In this document: positions 42,780-53,280 of the stretch, in pieces
How positions within the stretch are numbered: position 1 is the stretch's first letter
Layout of the letters: each line of letters starts with the position of its first letter
NCBI RefSeq assembly: GCF_019749955.1
Contig: NZ_JAIEPC010000003.1
Location: 1-64,000, forward strand
DNA: 64,000 nucleotides
DNA from: Sphingomonas sp.
GTDB lineage: Bacteria > Pseudomonadota > Alphaproteobacteria > Sphingomonadales > Sphingomonadaceae
Direction of reading: 5' to 3'
Translations under genes and position numbers: made by a program
Notes under the pieces: generated by a model
Database searches by the model: none
The model's input: only the letters and a program-made list of their open reading frames with translations
Told to the model about the DNA's origin: nothing

Positions 42780-43136
42780 TCAGGCTAATTCGCCGCTCAG
42801 CAATTCGGTCGAATCGAGCCCGAGCAGATCGATCTGCGCGCGCACCTTTGGCCAGACCGTTTCGACAAAATGCGCGCGTTCGGCGGCGCGCAGCTTTTCG
42901 GCCGCCCCCGCCAGCACGAACATGCCGACGCCGCGCCGGACTTCGACATAGCCGTCGTCCTGGAAACGCTGATAGGCCTTGGCCACCGTCAGCGGATTGG
43001 CGCCATGCTCAGCCGCAAGCGCACGCACCGATGGCAGCTGGTCGCCTGCCTTGAAATCGCCGCGCAGCACCGCGGCGGCGATATGTTGCCGAAGCCGGAT
43101 ATAGACCGGGCTGTCTTCGCTGTTCAGAGCCGTCAT
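42780..43136 (-). CDS. GntR-family regulator, YtrA subfamily
   Basis: This 118-residue protein is almost entirely a GntR winged helix (YIRLRQHIAAAVLRGDFKAGDQLPSVRALAAEHGANPLTVAKAYQRF). It has only a short C-terminal helical tail, as in YtrA-type regulators, which often control ABC transporters. No ABC genes are adjacent. The wing sequence DDGYVEVRRGVGMFV is intact. Confidence 0.9.
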   Translation of the reverse strand: MTALNSEDSPVYIRLRQHIAAAVLRGDFKAGDQLPSVRALAAEHGANPLTVAKAYQRFQDDGYVEVRRGVGMFVLAGAAEKLRAAERAHFVETVWPKVRAQIDLLGLDSTELLSGELA

Positions 43137-43184
43137 GCTGCCTTAATACACCAATTGCACTTCAGGTCCAGCCCCAACTGCCCC

Positions 43185-43793
43185 CTAACCGCCCCAGTGC
43201 GACACCGTCTGGCCCAAATCGGGGCGCGCGCGCTCTTCGAGGGGCTGGCTGGGCGAGCCGATGAAGACAAAACCCGCAATCCGCGCAGGCGCCGCGCCGA
43301 ACGCATCGCGCACCGCGTCCGAATAGGCAGCCCAGCCCGTCAACCAGCCCGCGACAAAGCCCATCGCGTGTGCGGCGTGGAGCAAGTTCATGCACGCGGC
43401 ACCTGCTGAAAGCTCCTGCTCCCACAAGGGGATATGGCTTTCGGGCTTGGGTGATGACAGCACGACGACCAGCGTCGGGGCCTGGCGCGCAAAGCCTTGC
43501 AATGCCTCGATTTCCAGCCGCGCAGCTTGCGGGCGATCGGCGCGATAGGCGCTCGTGATCACTTCGGCGAGCCGGTCGCGCTGGTCGGCGCCGACGATCA
43601 CGAAGCGCCAGGGCGCAAGCTTGCCGTGATCGGGCGTGCGTGCGGCGATCGTCAGCATCGCATCGAGCTGGGACGCGTCAGGGCCAGGCGCCGCCATATC
43701 GCGCGGTCGGCCCGAGCGGCGGGTGGCGAGCAGGGAAAGCGGCGAGGTGCGATCATTGAGCATGACGGCGTCGATACCGCCAAAACCGGCCAT
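43185..43793 (-). CDS. nitroreductase-family flavoprotein
   Basis: The 202-residue FMN-binding nitroreductase has RRSGRPRDMAAPGPD near the N-terminus, RTPDHGKLAPWRFVIV and the FMN-contacting GAACMNLLHAAHAMGFVAGWLTG segment. It resembles the YdjA subfamily, a compact form. It would reduce nitro or quinone compounds using NAD(P)H. It is a separate unit between the GntR gene and the divergent peptide transporter. Confidence 0.9.
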   Translation of the reverse strand: MAGFGGIDAVMLNDRTSPLSLLATRRSGRPRDMAAPGPDASQLDAMLTIAARTPDHGKLAPWRFVIVGADQRDRLAEVITSAYRADRPQAARLEIEALQGFARQAPTLVVVLSSPKPESHIPLWEQELSAGAACMNLLHAAHAMGFVAGWLTGWAAYSDAVRDAFGAAPARIAGFVFIGSPSQPLEERARPDLGQTVSHWGG

Positions 43794-43883
43794 TTACAGC
43801 CCCGCGTTTGCCGTTAGTGTCGCGACCTTTGCCGCCACACAAGAAGCGGTAGGGACATCAGGGCCAGTTTGGGGAGCGTATCA

Positions 43884-45674
43884 ATGACCGACAGCAGCAG
43901 CGGCGCCGCGCACGGCGGCGTGCCAGAAGGCAAGACCTGGTTCGGCCACCCGATTCAACTCGCGCGCCTGTTCACGACCGAGGCGATGGAACGCTTTGGC
44001 TATTATGGCATGCGCGCGCTGCTGACGCTCTATCTCGCGCAGCATTTCCTGTTCAGCGACACGACGACGACCGGCATTTATGGCGGCTTCACCGCGCTGG
44101 TTTATCTGACGCCGCTGATCGGCGGGCTAATGGCCGACCGGTTCCTCGGCTCGAAGCGATCGGTCAAGTTCGGTGCGATCATGATGTCGCTCGGCTATCT
44201 GACGCTCTGTTTCGGCGGCCAGCCCGCCAAGCCCTTCGCGACGATCGATGGCCAGCGTTACGAAGTGACCGTGAAAGGCAGCGGCGACGCCCGCAAGCAG
44301 TTCGTGCTCGATGGCGGTCGCGAACTGCAGATCAAGGGCAATGACGACAAGACCGTCTCGCTGCTCGATTCAAGCGGCAAGGAAGCGCGGCACGTCGATG
44401 CCGGAAAGTTCGAGGCAAGTGGTGATCGCGCGCCGCTTTCGGTGTTCCTGCTGTTGATCGGGCTGGCGCTCGTCACGATCGGCAATGGCTTTTTCAAGCC
44501 CAATATCTCGACGATGGTCGGCGCGCTTTATGCGCAGGGCGATCGTCGCCGCGATGCCGGGTTCACCATTTTTTACATGGGCATCAATCTTGGCTCGCTG
44601 TTCTCGCAGATCCTCTGTCCGCTGCTTGCGGTGGGGATGGGTAGCTGGGGCGGGCTCGGCTGGTGGGCAGGCTTTGCGCTGGCTGCCACGGGCATGCTGA
44701 TTTCGTGGACCTTGATTCAGTTCGACGGCGGGCGCCTCGACGGCATTGGCGATCGTCCTGCGGATGCGCCGACCAACCGCGATTTTCTGATCTATGGCGG
44801 CGCGATTTTGATGATCCCGATCGTCTGGTTCCTGTTTTCGAACCTCATGAGCTATGTCCGGCCTGAAGCCGGTTCGGGCATCGTCGGTTATTTCCTGGGC
44901 TTGCCGATCATGGGCAAGATCATGTTCGGCACCTTCCTGGTCAGCGTACCGGGCATTCTCGTCTGGGCGCGGCTGAAAGGCAGCGCGCAGGAATTCCAGA
45001 TGATGCTGGCGGCAATGGTGCTGATCACCTTCAACACCGTGTTCTGGACCTTGTTCGAACAGGCCGGATCATCGCTGACGCTGTTTGCTGATCGCAATAC
45101 TGATTTGTCGGTGTTCGGGTGGTTCTCGATCTCCGCCGGGCAGACGCAGTTTTTCAACGCGCTGTTCATCGTGCTGCTCGCGCCGCTGTTCAGCGTGATG
45201 TGGAACGCGATGGCCAAGAGCGGTATCGAGCCGACGATCCCGATCAAATTCTCGATCGCGCTGATGGCGGTTGGCGGCGGGTTTCTGTTCCTCGTCTGGG
45301 GATCGCAATTCGCGGGACCCGATTTCAAGGTCGGGCTGTGGTGGCTTGCCGGGCTTTACCTGATCCACTCGATCGCTGAGCTGTGCATTTCGCCGGTCGG
45401 GCTGTCGATGATCACCAAGCTGTCGATCGCGCGCGTCGTCGGGCTGATGATGGGCGTGTGGTTCCTGTCGATCGCGGTGGCGCAATATGTCGCGGGGATC
45501 GTCGCGCAGTTCGCCAGCGTCGAGACCGTCGGCGGGCAAGTGACCAACCTGAAGGTCAGCCTCGACACCTATGTCGGCGTGTTCACGACGATTGCCGAAG
45601 TGTCGATCGCGCTCGGCGTGCTGCTGCTGGTGCTCTCCTTCCCGCTCAAGAAGTGGATGCACGGGGTCAAGTGA
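43884..45674 (+). CDS. POT-family peptide:proton symporter with periplasmic insertion
   Basis: The product has 596 residues from the ATG with GGAG 7 bases upstream. The proton-coupled oligopeptide transporter signature ERFGYYGMRALLTLYL is in helix 1, GGLMADRFLGSKR follows helix 2, and GNGFFKPNISTMVG is in helix 4. Between helices 3 and 4 (residues ~113-185) lies a hydrophilic, beta-looking insertion (GQRYEVTVKGSGDARKQF, GRELQIKGNDDKTVSLLD) that standard POT proteins lack. By MFS topology it would be periplasmic. Confidence 0.92.
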   Translation: MTDSSSGAAHGGVPEGKTWFGHPIQLARLFTTEAMERFGYYGMRALLTLYLAQHFLFSDTTTTGIYGGFTALVYLTPLIGGLMADRFLGSKRSVKFGAIMMSLGYLTLCFGGQPAKPFATIDGQRYEVTVKGSGDARKQFVLDGGRELQIKGNDDKTVSLLDSSGKEARHVDAGKFEASGDRAPLSVFLLLIGLALVTIGNGFFKPNISTMVGALYAQGDRRRDAGFTIFYMGINLGSLFSQILCPLLAVGMGSWGGLGWWAGFALAATGMLISWTLIQFDGGRLDGIGDRPADAPTNRDFLIYGGAILMIPIVWFLFSNLMSYVRPEAGSGIVGYFLGLPIMGKIMFGTFLVSVPGILVWARLKGSAQEFQMMLAAMVLITFNTVFWTLFEQAGSSLTLFADRNTDLSVFGWFSISAGQTQFFNALFIVLLAPLFSVMWNAMAKSGIEPTIPIKFSIALMAVGGGFLFLVWGSQFAGPDFKVGLWWLAGLYLIHSIAELCISPVGLSMITKLSIARVVGLMMGVWFLSIAVAQYVAGIVAQFASVETVGGQVTNLKVSLDTYVGVFTTIAEVSIALGVLLLVLSFPLKKWMHGVK

Positions 45675-45712
45675 TCGGCTAGCGTCGCGCCGAGGCAACA
45701 GGGAGCGACGAT

Positions 45713-46402
45713 ATGGACGGCACGATGATGGTCGCTTTGGCGGTCGCGCTTTTCGTCGGCAGCCATTTGCTGCTGTCGCATCCGCTCCGCGCGCCGTTGG
45801 TGAAGGCGCTCGGCAATGGCGGGTTTACCGGCGTCTATGCGGTGGTCGCGCTGGCGAGCCTTTGGTGGATCAGCAAAACCTACAAGGCGGCCCCGATCAC
45901 GCCGCCACTATGGGAGGTGGGTGACGGGCTCTGGGCGCTGGGCTGCGTGATCATGCTGATCGCGAGCGTCTTGCTGGTCGGCTCGCTGATCGGCAATCCG
46001 GCGATGCCCGGCATGGTGAAGACCGCACCGAGCGAAGCGCGCGGCGTCTATGCGGTCACGCGCCACCCGATGCTGTGGTCGTTCGCGCTGTGGGGCTTGG
46101 CGCACATCATCGTCTTTCCGATTGCCGCCAATTTGATCGTCGCCAGCGGCATCGCGGCGTTTTCGCTGGTGGGTGCAGCGGCGCTCGACGCGAAGAAGGC
46201 CAAGCTGGTGCCCGAACTCTGGACGCCGTGGAAGCGCGTGACCAGCTATGTCCCGTTCCAGGCGATTGCCGAGGGGCGCGCGAAGTTCGGCGGCTTTCGC
46301 CCGCATGATCTGGCGGGCGGCGCAGTGATCTGGCTGGGTGCGACCTGGGCGCATATTCCGGCAGCGGGGATCGCGGCGGGGATTTGGCGCTGGGTGTTTT
46401 AG
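45713..46402 (+). CDS. NnrU-family membrane protein
   Basis: The 229-residue polytopic membrane protein starts at an ATG with GGGAG upstream. The NnrU signature is the N-terminal FVGSHLLLSHPLRAPLV and the loop VYAVTRHPMLWSFALWGLAHI, where the RHP motif resembles isoprenylcysteine methyltransferase-like folds. NnrU is linked to nitric-oxide reduction gene clusters in some alphaproteobacteria, but none is adjacent here, so its role is open. Confidence 0.88.
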   Translation: MDGTMMVALAVALFVGSHLLLSHPLRAPLVKALGNGGFTGVYAVVALASLWWISKTYKAAPITPPLWEVGDGLWALGCVIMLIASVLLVGSLIGNPAMPGMVKTAPSEARGVYAVTRHPMLWSFALWGLAHIIVFPIAANLIVASGIAAFSLVGAAALDAKKAKLVPELWTPWKRVTSYVPFQAIAEGRAKFGGFRPHDLAGGAVIWLGATWAHIPAAGIAAGIWRWVF

Positions 46403-46406
46403 CCCT

Positions 46407-47678
46407 TCAGGCGTCACCCTTCAGGATCGTATCGGCTTCGCTGGTTTCGGCACCGCCGCCGTAACGCTTCGAGATGACCGTTGTTACTGCGACGTCCATC
46501 GTCACATTGCCGATCGTGCGGAAAATATCGGGGATCGTCTCGACCGCGATCAGCAGCCCGAGCGCCTCGACCGGCACGCCGATCGCCAGCCCAATCGGCG
46601 CGCAGCCCGCAAAGAAAGTGACTTGCCCCGGCAATCCCACGCCGCTGAAGGTGGTGATCGAGGCGGCGGCGACGGCGGCCACATATTGGAATGGCGTCAG
46701 ATGGATGCCGTACCAATGGGCGATGTAGAGAATGACCGCGAGGTTCATCGGCGGCGCCGTCACGCGGAACACCGCGACGGCTAGCGGCAGCACCACCCCC
46801 GACGTCTCGACCGGCACGCCGAGCGCGCCTGCCCCGCGCAGCATCGCCGGGAGCGAGGCGAGCGAGCTCTGCGTGCTCACCGCCACCGCCTGCGCTGGCC
46901 CCACACCGCGCGCGAAATCCAACAGCCGCCGCGCGCCGCCGAAGATCGCGACCGGATAAGCGACCAGCCCGATCGTCGCGCCCACTGCCGACACGATCAG
47001 GATGTAATGGAGCAGGGCGCCGACCGCCCCCGTCCCTGCCCGCGCACCGACCACGAACGCGAGCGCCCCGACGCCGATCGGCGCGAGCCACAGCACCCAG
47101 CCGATGATCACCAGCATGGCATCGGCAATCGCCTGAAAGAACAGCGTCAGCGCCGCGCGCTGCTCGGCAGGCAGGCGGGTGACTGCAAAGGCGAACACCA
47201 TCGTGAAGACGATCAGCGGCACGATCGCGTCATTGGCGGCCGCTGCAATCGGATTGGTCGGCACCACCGATTTGATGAACGCGCCCATCCCCGGCACGTC
47301 GCTGACTTTCTGCGCGCCGCTTAGCGCCGCCTTCAGCGCCGCCGCCGATTCTTGCGGCATCGGGAACAGCGCGAGATAGGCGGGGGTCAGAAACGCCGCC
47401 AGCGCCGACGCGCACACCAGAAAGCTGAGGAAAATCATCAGCGAGCGCGCTGCGATCCGCCCCGATCGCGCCGTCTCCGCCGTCGCGGCAATGCCCGTAA
47501 TCAGCAGCGACACGACCAGCGGGATGATCGTCATCCGCAGGCCATTGAGCCAGGTGTCGCCCACCGGCTGGGCAATCGCCACCGCCTGGTCGACCCAGAC
47601 GCCCCCGCTCGCGGCTGCGGCAATGCCCACGATCAGCCCGACGATTAGGGATAGCAAGATACGGGTCGGTTGTGACAT
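46407..47678 (-). CDS. dicarboxylate/amino acid:cation symporter
   Basis: The 423-residue DAACS/SLC1-type transporter has eight or so hydrophobic helices. Diagnostic stretches are the serine-rich hairpin ([14 protein letters not shown]), [22 protein letters not shown] and the second hairpin near [13 protein letters not shown]. It would import C4-dicarboxylates or acidic amino acids with Na+ or H+. It converges on the NnrU gene with 4 bp between the stops and is divergent from glmM. Confidence 0.9.
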   Translation of the reverse strand: MSQPTRILLSLIVGLIVGIAAAASGGVWVDQAVAIAQPVGDTWLNGLRMTIIPLVVSLLITGIAATAETARSGRIAARSLMIFLSFLVCASALAAFLTPAYLALFPMPQESAAALKAALSGAQKVSDVPGMGAFIKSVVPTNPIAAAANDAIVPLIVFTMVFAFAVTRLPAEQRAALTLFFQAIADAMLVIIGWVLWLAPIGVGALAFVVGARAGTGAVGALLHYILIVSAVGATIGLVAYPVAIFGGARRLLDFARGVGPAQAVAVSTQSSLASLPAMLRGAGALGVPVETSGVVLPLAVAVFRVTAPPMNLAVILYIAHWYGIHLTPFQYVAAVAAASITTFSGVGLPGQVTFFAGCAPIGLAIGVPVEALGLLIAVETIPDIFRTIGNVTMDVAVTTVISKRYGGGAETSEADTILKGDA

Positions 47679-47756
47679 GCGCTCTATCTATTCGGTCATA
47701 AAGACCAACACCTGTCGCCTCGGTTCCCCGGCGGCAAGCGAAATGAGCGATGGCGC

Positions 47757-49094
<1,338 letters not shown>

Positions 49095-49257
49095 GGGGGC
49101 GATCTCCCAGCCTTGAAGTAACCGGCAGTCATTTTATTGCGGCGCACTGGTTGCCAACTGCTGATTGTGGCCGTAGCGGAATGAGGCACCAGCAGGCAAC
49201 CGTGCTGCGCTAAAGTCCCATCGTGCTAACCTGCCGGTCCGGTCAAGGAGCTGCAGG

Positions 49258-51081
49258 TTAGGTACTCTGAGTGCCTGCGTCTCCCCCCACTGCCGTATTC
49301 AAATACGCCTCGATTTTATCCAGTGCTGCACTAAAAGCTGAAAAGTCTTTGCTCGAACCTTGTTCGCACATCCGCTGGCAGAGCTCAGCCTTGCGGAGAG
49401 TTTTTCGAGTAATGACATCTCCATTAGGCTTCGGAGTCTCGACCACTTCGTAATCAGGATCGCTGATAGATTCGCCCGCCAGAAGATTTTCGATACCTGC
49501 TCGAACTTTCGCGTTTGCTGAATTTGTTGGCATGCTTCTTACTGAGACACTGGCATAATCCGCGTCGCCCTTCATCGCGTCGCTATCGTAGAGTAGAAGA
49601 ACCGGTCTGTTAGAGAGTTTGGGATTCGCGCGAAGAACGGCGAGAGTGTGATCGAGCGCTGCCTTGCCGGTATGAAACCCTTGACCGCCATCGTCTTTAG
49701 CGCCGATCCACTGGATGTCGCAGCGTTCCAATAATTCGGCGCGGTTCAGTAATTGAGCAGCACGGCGGATGTATGGAGTATCTGTCTCCCCTTCGACAAA
49801 AACAATCGGAAGGCCAGGCTGTGCCGCTTCCAAGAGTAGCCTTTGATTGAACGCCTCGGTGGCAGTTAGGGCTTGCATCGCTTTGCCGAATTCTGAGTAG
49901 CTTTCTGCAGTGACTGTGTGACCGCCTGGCATTTCAACAAGCTGAAATCCGTCGGTTCCAAATTCCTTCTCCATGCCGATTACAAACAACGGCGAATGGC
50001 TTGAAATGATAAACTGAACCCGAGGAAATAATTTGATTAATGAAGGTAGAATCCGATGCTGCAAATCAACATGGATGTGTGCATCGATTTCATCGACTAC
50101 GCATATTCCTTCGATTTTTTCAAGCTCAAGTGCCTGGCCGCTATTTGATTGATCACCATATCGCAGCAACGTACCAAAAAGACCCAATAAAATTGACTGT
50201 CCGCCAGAAAGTGCATCAAGGTTAGGTAGCATTATATCATGCTGTCGCGCGACCGCAATTTTGTCAGGTGACTTTCTCCCTAACCAAACGAAACGAACCT
50301 GTTCATCGTCAAGTACACGGCGTAGAATGACGTTACACTGAGTAAGAACCCTTTCTGATATAATCGTTGCGTTCACGTCGCTCAGAACATGAAGCTCTAT
50401 TGACTGATCCTGGCCGACTGCGTAGCCAATGTGAGCTCTAGATTCGAGAATAACTGAAATTAGCCATTGTTTAAGCTGATCTAGACTTCGCTCGACAAAA
50501 ATAGGCGTCCGCATGCGCTTAGTAAATGCAGTAAACACGTCAAACTCGGTCTTTGGCAGAGATTCCCTGTTCAGCCAATACGGTATCTCAGACCGGCTAG
50601 ATGGAAAATAGGCATAAACGCCTTCTTCAAAAATGCGGCGAGACGTATCGTCTGTAACAGGAAATTCTTTCACAGATCCTTCGACCGGCCATTGGACCCA
50701 GTCAGTAAAGTCAGCGGGTACCCTCTGTTTCGCCTCGTTCGGATCGACCGTACCGGCCTTCTCTTTGTAAATGAGTGTCTCACCGGCATGCTCGAACCGG
50801 AAAAGCGTGAATCCGCCAAGCGTACCCACTGTGGTTGTGCGCCCGCCAACCAGCCTAAACCAAGCTCGGCCAGCACCTATGGCAGGGAGCACGTTTTCGT
50901 AGTGCGCAGCGGCGGCCTCAAAGAGCGCGTCGGTAATGAGAGACAAGATGTTCGTCTTGCCGCCGCCATTGGTTCCAACAAGAACGAGGGGCATTGGAGC
51001 ACCCTCACTGCTAAACAGAAGATCCAGGTCAATCCGCCGTAACGGGCCGCTGTTTTCGATCACTGCTTGTTTCAGGTACAT
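49258..51081 (-). CDS. OLD-like ATPase with TOPRIM domain, probably acquired
   Basis: This 607-residue protein is encoded by DNA clearly richer in A+T than glmM and folE. The N-terminal SMC/ABC-type ATPase has Walker A GTNGGGKT (~residues 36-43), signature ALSGGQSILLG, Walker B GICVVDEIDAHIH and the H-loop SSHSP. The C-terminal TOPRIM region has FVEGETDTPYI and LLLYDSDAMKGDAD. This is the layout of OLD-family nucleases, several of which act in phage defence. No GajB-type helicase or reverse transcriptase is adjacent, so it would be a stand-alone (class 1-like) OLD protein. Confidence 0.85.
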   Translation of the reverse strand: MYLKQAVIENSGPLRRIDLDLLFSSEGAPMPLVLVGTNGGGKTNILSLITDALFEAAAAHYENVLPAIGAGRAWFRLVGGRTTTVGTLGGFTLFRFEHAGETLIYKEKAGTVDPNEAKQRVPADFTDWVQWPVEGSVKEFPVTDDTSRRIFEEGVYAYFPSSRSEIPYWLNRESLPKTEFDVFTAFTKRMRTPIFVERSLDQLKQWLISVILESRAHIGYAVGQDQSIELHVLSDVNATIISERVLTQCNVILRRVLDDEQVRFVWLGRKSPDKIAVARQHDIMLPNLDALSGGQSILLGLFGTLLRYGDQSNSGQALELEKIEGICVVDEIDAHIHVDLQHRILPSLIKLFPRVQFIISSHSPLFVIGMEKEFGTDGFQLVEMPGGHTVTAESYSEFGKAMQALTATEAFNQRLLLEAAQPGLPIVFVEGETDTPYIRRAAQLLNRAELLERCDIQWIGAKDDGGQGFHTGKAALDHTLAVLRANPKLSNRPVLLLYDSDAMKGDADYASVSVRSMPTNSANAKVRAGIENLLAGESISDPDYEVVETPKPNGDVITRKTLRKAELCQRMCEQGSSKDFSAFSAALDKIEAYLNTAVGGDAGTQST

Positions 51082-51350
51082 ATCCCTATTAGGCTCAACG
51101 CCTCAGGTAGGGCAAGGCCGCTGCGATATAAGCGTTGCTTAGGTAGGCTGGAAGTTTGGGATAGATTTTGCCGGTTGCGAGAGCGAACATGGCCTAACCA
51201 GGTATCTTGGTTTTCTCGGGGATTCTTGCGCTGTTTCGATCCGTCTGCGTTTGCCATTAGATTCAACCGCCTGTCTTATAGCGACTTAATGCCACCTCAG
51301 TTGTCAATATTCGGCGCTCTGAGTAGCCGCACCGAGGCAGCATCCGCCCC
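51082..51350. other. A+T-richer spacer downstream of the folE-block boundary
   Basis: I see no gene in this 269-bp stretch. It is upstream of the minus-strand OLD-like gene and probably carries its promoter; its composition matches that gene better than the host DNA to the right. It may be the edge of the acquired segment. Confidence 0.45.
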
Positions 51351-51538
51351 CACACCCCCTCCACCCCGCCCCCAAACCGCGCTATAGCCCCTCCCACCAC
51401 CACCGCTTCAGGAGGGCCGCACGCATGAAAACGCCCCACGCTGCCGCCACCGCGCATGAGGGCCGTCAGGGCCATGTCACCAGCGATGATGGCGTGCTCG
51501 ATCTCGACACCGCGACGCCCTGGCCGATGGGCGGTCGA
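51351..51538 (+). pseudogene. truncated duplicate of the ohr promoter and 5' end
   Basis: This stretch repeats 55032-55222: the CCACCCCG...CAAACCGCGCTATAGCCC leader, the same ribosome site (AGGAGGGCCGCACGC) and the first ~35 codons of ohr from an ATG at 51425. Homology stops at about 51538, where the real gene continues with the rest of Ohr. It is therefore a dead copy made by duplication, in the same orientation as the intact gene 3.7 kb downstream. Confidence 0.88.
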
Positions 51539-51896
51539 GTTGGCGCGCGAGCGCGACGGTCGATGCCTGTCTGAAAATTCCTGGCGTCAAGCGATCATCC
51601 ACCGGTGGCGGCCGTGCGCTGCGCCGTGCGCCGCTTGCCGTCTCGCTACGCCTTTGAACGACGGCAGAAACCGGCGCTGACCAATGAGCCGGGATGGCGT
51701 GACCAGCCCATCGCCTGCGACCCCACTCCCGCGCCTGATTTCACGCTCGGCATCTTTTTGGCAAAATCTCGGAAACCTTGGTCGTCCGCTGGCATCTAAT
51801 ATCCGTGCGTATCTGCAACTGCACCCCGAATTGAACCCCGCCCAAAACACCGGCCCGCGCTGCCGAACGCGCGTCGACTGAACAAAGGAATATTTT
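51539..51896. other. spacer between the ohr remnant and folE
   Basis: This 358-bp region has no gene that I can support; short plus-strand frames lack ribosome sites and family features. AAGGAAT at about 51885 is the ribosome site of folE. Promoter elements were not identifiable. Confidence 0.5.
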
Positions 51897-52547
51897 TTGA
51901 AGCTTTCACAATGCCAAACGGAAATGGCCGAGCAAGCGGCATCGGACTTGGGGGCAGGGCACGGAAAGCCGGACAGGGCGGATATCGAAAGCGCGGTGCG
52001 AACCTTGATTCGGGCAGCCGGGGACAATCCCGATCGCGAGGGATTGGTCGACACGCCGGCGCGGGTGGCGCGCGCCTATCGCGAGTGGTTTTCGGGCTAT
52101 GCGATCGATCCGGCGGCGTTGCTCAGCCGGACTTTTGCCGAGGCGCAATCCTATCAGGAAACGGTGCTGCTCTGTAACATCCCGCTGGTGTCGACGTGCG
52201 AACACCATATGGCCCCGATCATCGGCGTGGCGCATGTCGGCTATCGCCCGTGTGAGCGTGTCGTCGGGATTTCGAAACTGTCCCGCCTGGTCGATGCGTT
52301 CGCCCGACGGCTGCAATTGCAGGAGCGGCTGACCCAGCAAATCGGCATGACGTTGTGGGATGCGCTTGCCCCGCGCGGTGTCGCCGTCGTGATTGATGCA
52401 ACGCATGGCTGCATGGCCACGCGCGGGGTCAATCAACGCGGGGTGGCGATGCGGACCGCGTGCTGGCTCGGCGACTTTCAAGCGGATCGCGATCTGCGCC
52501 GGGAGTTTCTGACGTCGGTCAGCGACGCGCGGGCGAGTGCGCGTTGA
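51897..52547 (+). CDS. folE: GTP cyclohydrolase I
   Basis: The product has 216 residues from a TTG after AAGGA; an ATG nine codons in (51924) is the alternative. Zinc and catalytic residues are visible: STCEHHMAPI (Cys, His, His) and ATHGCMATRGV with the second Cys, plus GLVDTPARVARAY. It converts GTP to dihydroneopterin triphosphate for folate or pterin cofactors. It lies in a block with a sigma factor and redox proteins, away from folP at 59.3 kb, so it may serve a stress or pterin role. Confidence 0.95.
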   Translation: MKLSQCQTEMAEQAASDLGAGHGKPDRADIESAVRTLIRAAGDNPDREGLVDTPARVARAYREWFSGYAIDPAALLSRTFAEAQSYQETVLLCNIPLVSTCEHHMAPIIGVAHVGYRPCERVVGISKLSRLVDAFARRLQLQERLTQQIGMTLWDALAPRGVAVVIDATHGCMATRGVNQRGVAMRTACWLGDFQADRDLRREFLTSVSDARASAR

Positions 52548-53260
52548 TGCGCGTGGAGGAGCTTGATTACGCCGGTTTGAACGATGCCGATCTGGTCGAT
52601 CTTTTCCGCGCGCGCGATTCGGGCGCGGTGCGGTTCATTGCCGCCAAGAATAACCAGCGGCTGTTTCGCGCGGCATGGGCGGTCCTGAAGGATAGCGCCG
52701 AGGCCGAAGATGCCGTCCAAAGTGGCTATCTGAAGGCATTTGCCGCGATCGAAAGCTTTGAGGGCAGGTCGAAGCTGTCGACCTGGCTGACGCGGATCGT
52801 CATCAACGAAGCCTTGAGCCAGCGTCGCTCAACACGCCGCCGCGCGACCCGCCTCGCGGAAGACGATACCGGCGGCGCAGAGGCTGGCCTTGCGGATGGC
52901 GGGACTTTTCCGCCCGACCAGCCGACCCCGGAACGCCATGTCGCCAATGTGCAGTTGCAGCAGGCGCTTGAGCTGGCGCTCGACCGTTTGCCCGAAATCT
53001 ATCGCATGGTCTTCATCTTGCGCGAGATTGAGGGGATGACGGTCGATGAAACATCGGCCGCGCTCGATGTGCTGCCCGCAACCATTAAGACGCGGTTCTT
53101 CCGGGCGCGCCAGATGCTGCAGGCGCAATTGGCCTCGATCGATCGCACCGACCTTGATGGTTTCCTGACCTTCGGCGGGGACGTCTGCAGCGCGCTTACC
53201 GCCCGGCTGACCGATTTGATTGCTGCCCAACCGGCGCATGCCGGACCTTGGCTTCACTGA
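52547..53260 (+). CDS. ECF-type RNA polymerase sigma factor
   Basis: The product has 237 residues from the ATG overlapping the folE stop. The sigma region-2 segment (RLFRAAWAVLKDSAEAEDAVQSGYLKAFAAIESFEGRSKLSTWLTRIVINEAL) and region 4 (LPEIYRMVFILREIEGMTVDETSAALDVLPATIKTRFFRARQML) are complete. No anti-sigma gene follows. The tail of ~25 residues (FGGDVCSALTARL) contains a Cys and may carry regulation. It probably controls its own block, being coupled to folE. Confidence 0.9.
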   Translation: MRVEELDYAGLNDADLVDLFRARDSGAVRFIAAKNNQRLFRAAWAVLKDSAEAEDAVQSGYLKAFAAIESFEGRSKLSTWLTRIVINEALSQRRSTRRRATRLAEDDTGGAEAGLADGGTFPPDQPTPERHVANVQLQQALELALDRLPEIYRMVFILREIEGMTVDETSAALDVLPATIKTRFFRARQMLQAQLASIDRTDLDGFLTFGGDVCSALTARLTDLIAAQPAHAGPWLH

Positions 53261-53280
53261 ATTTCTAACGGAGTAACCCA

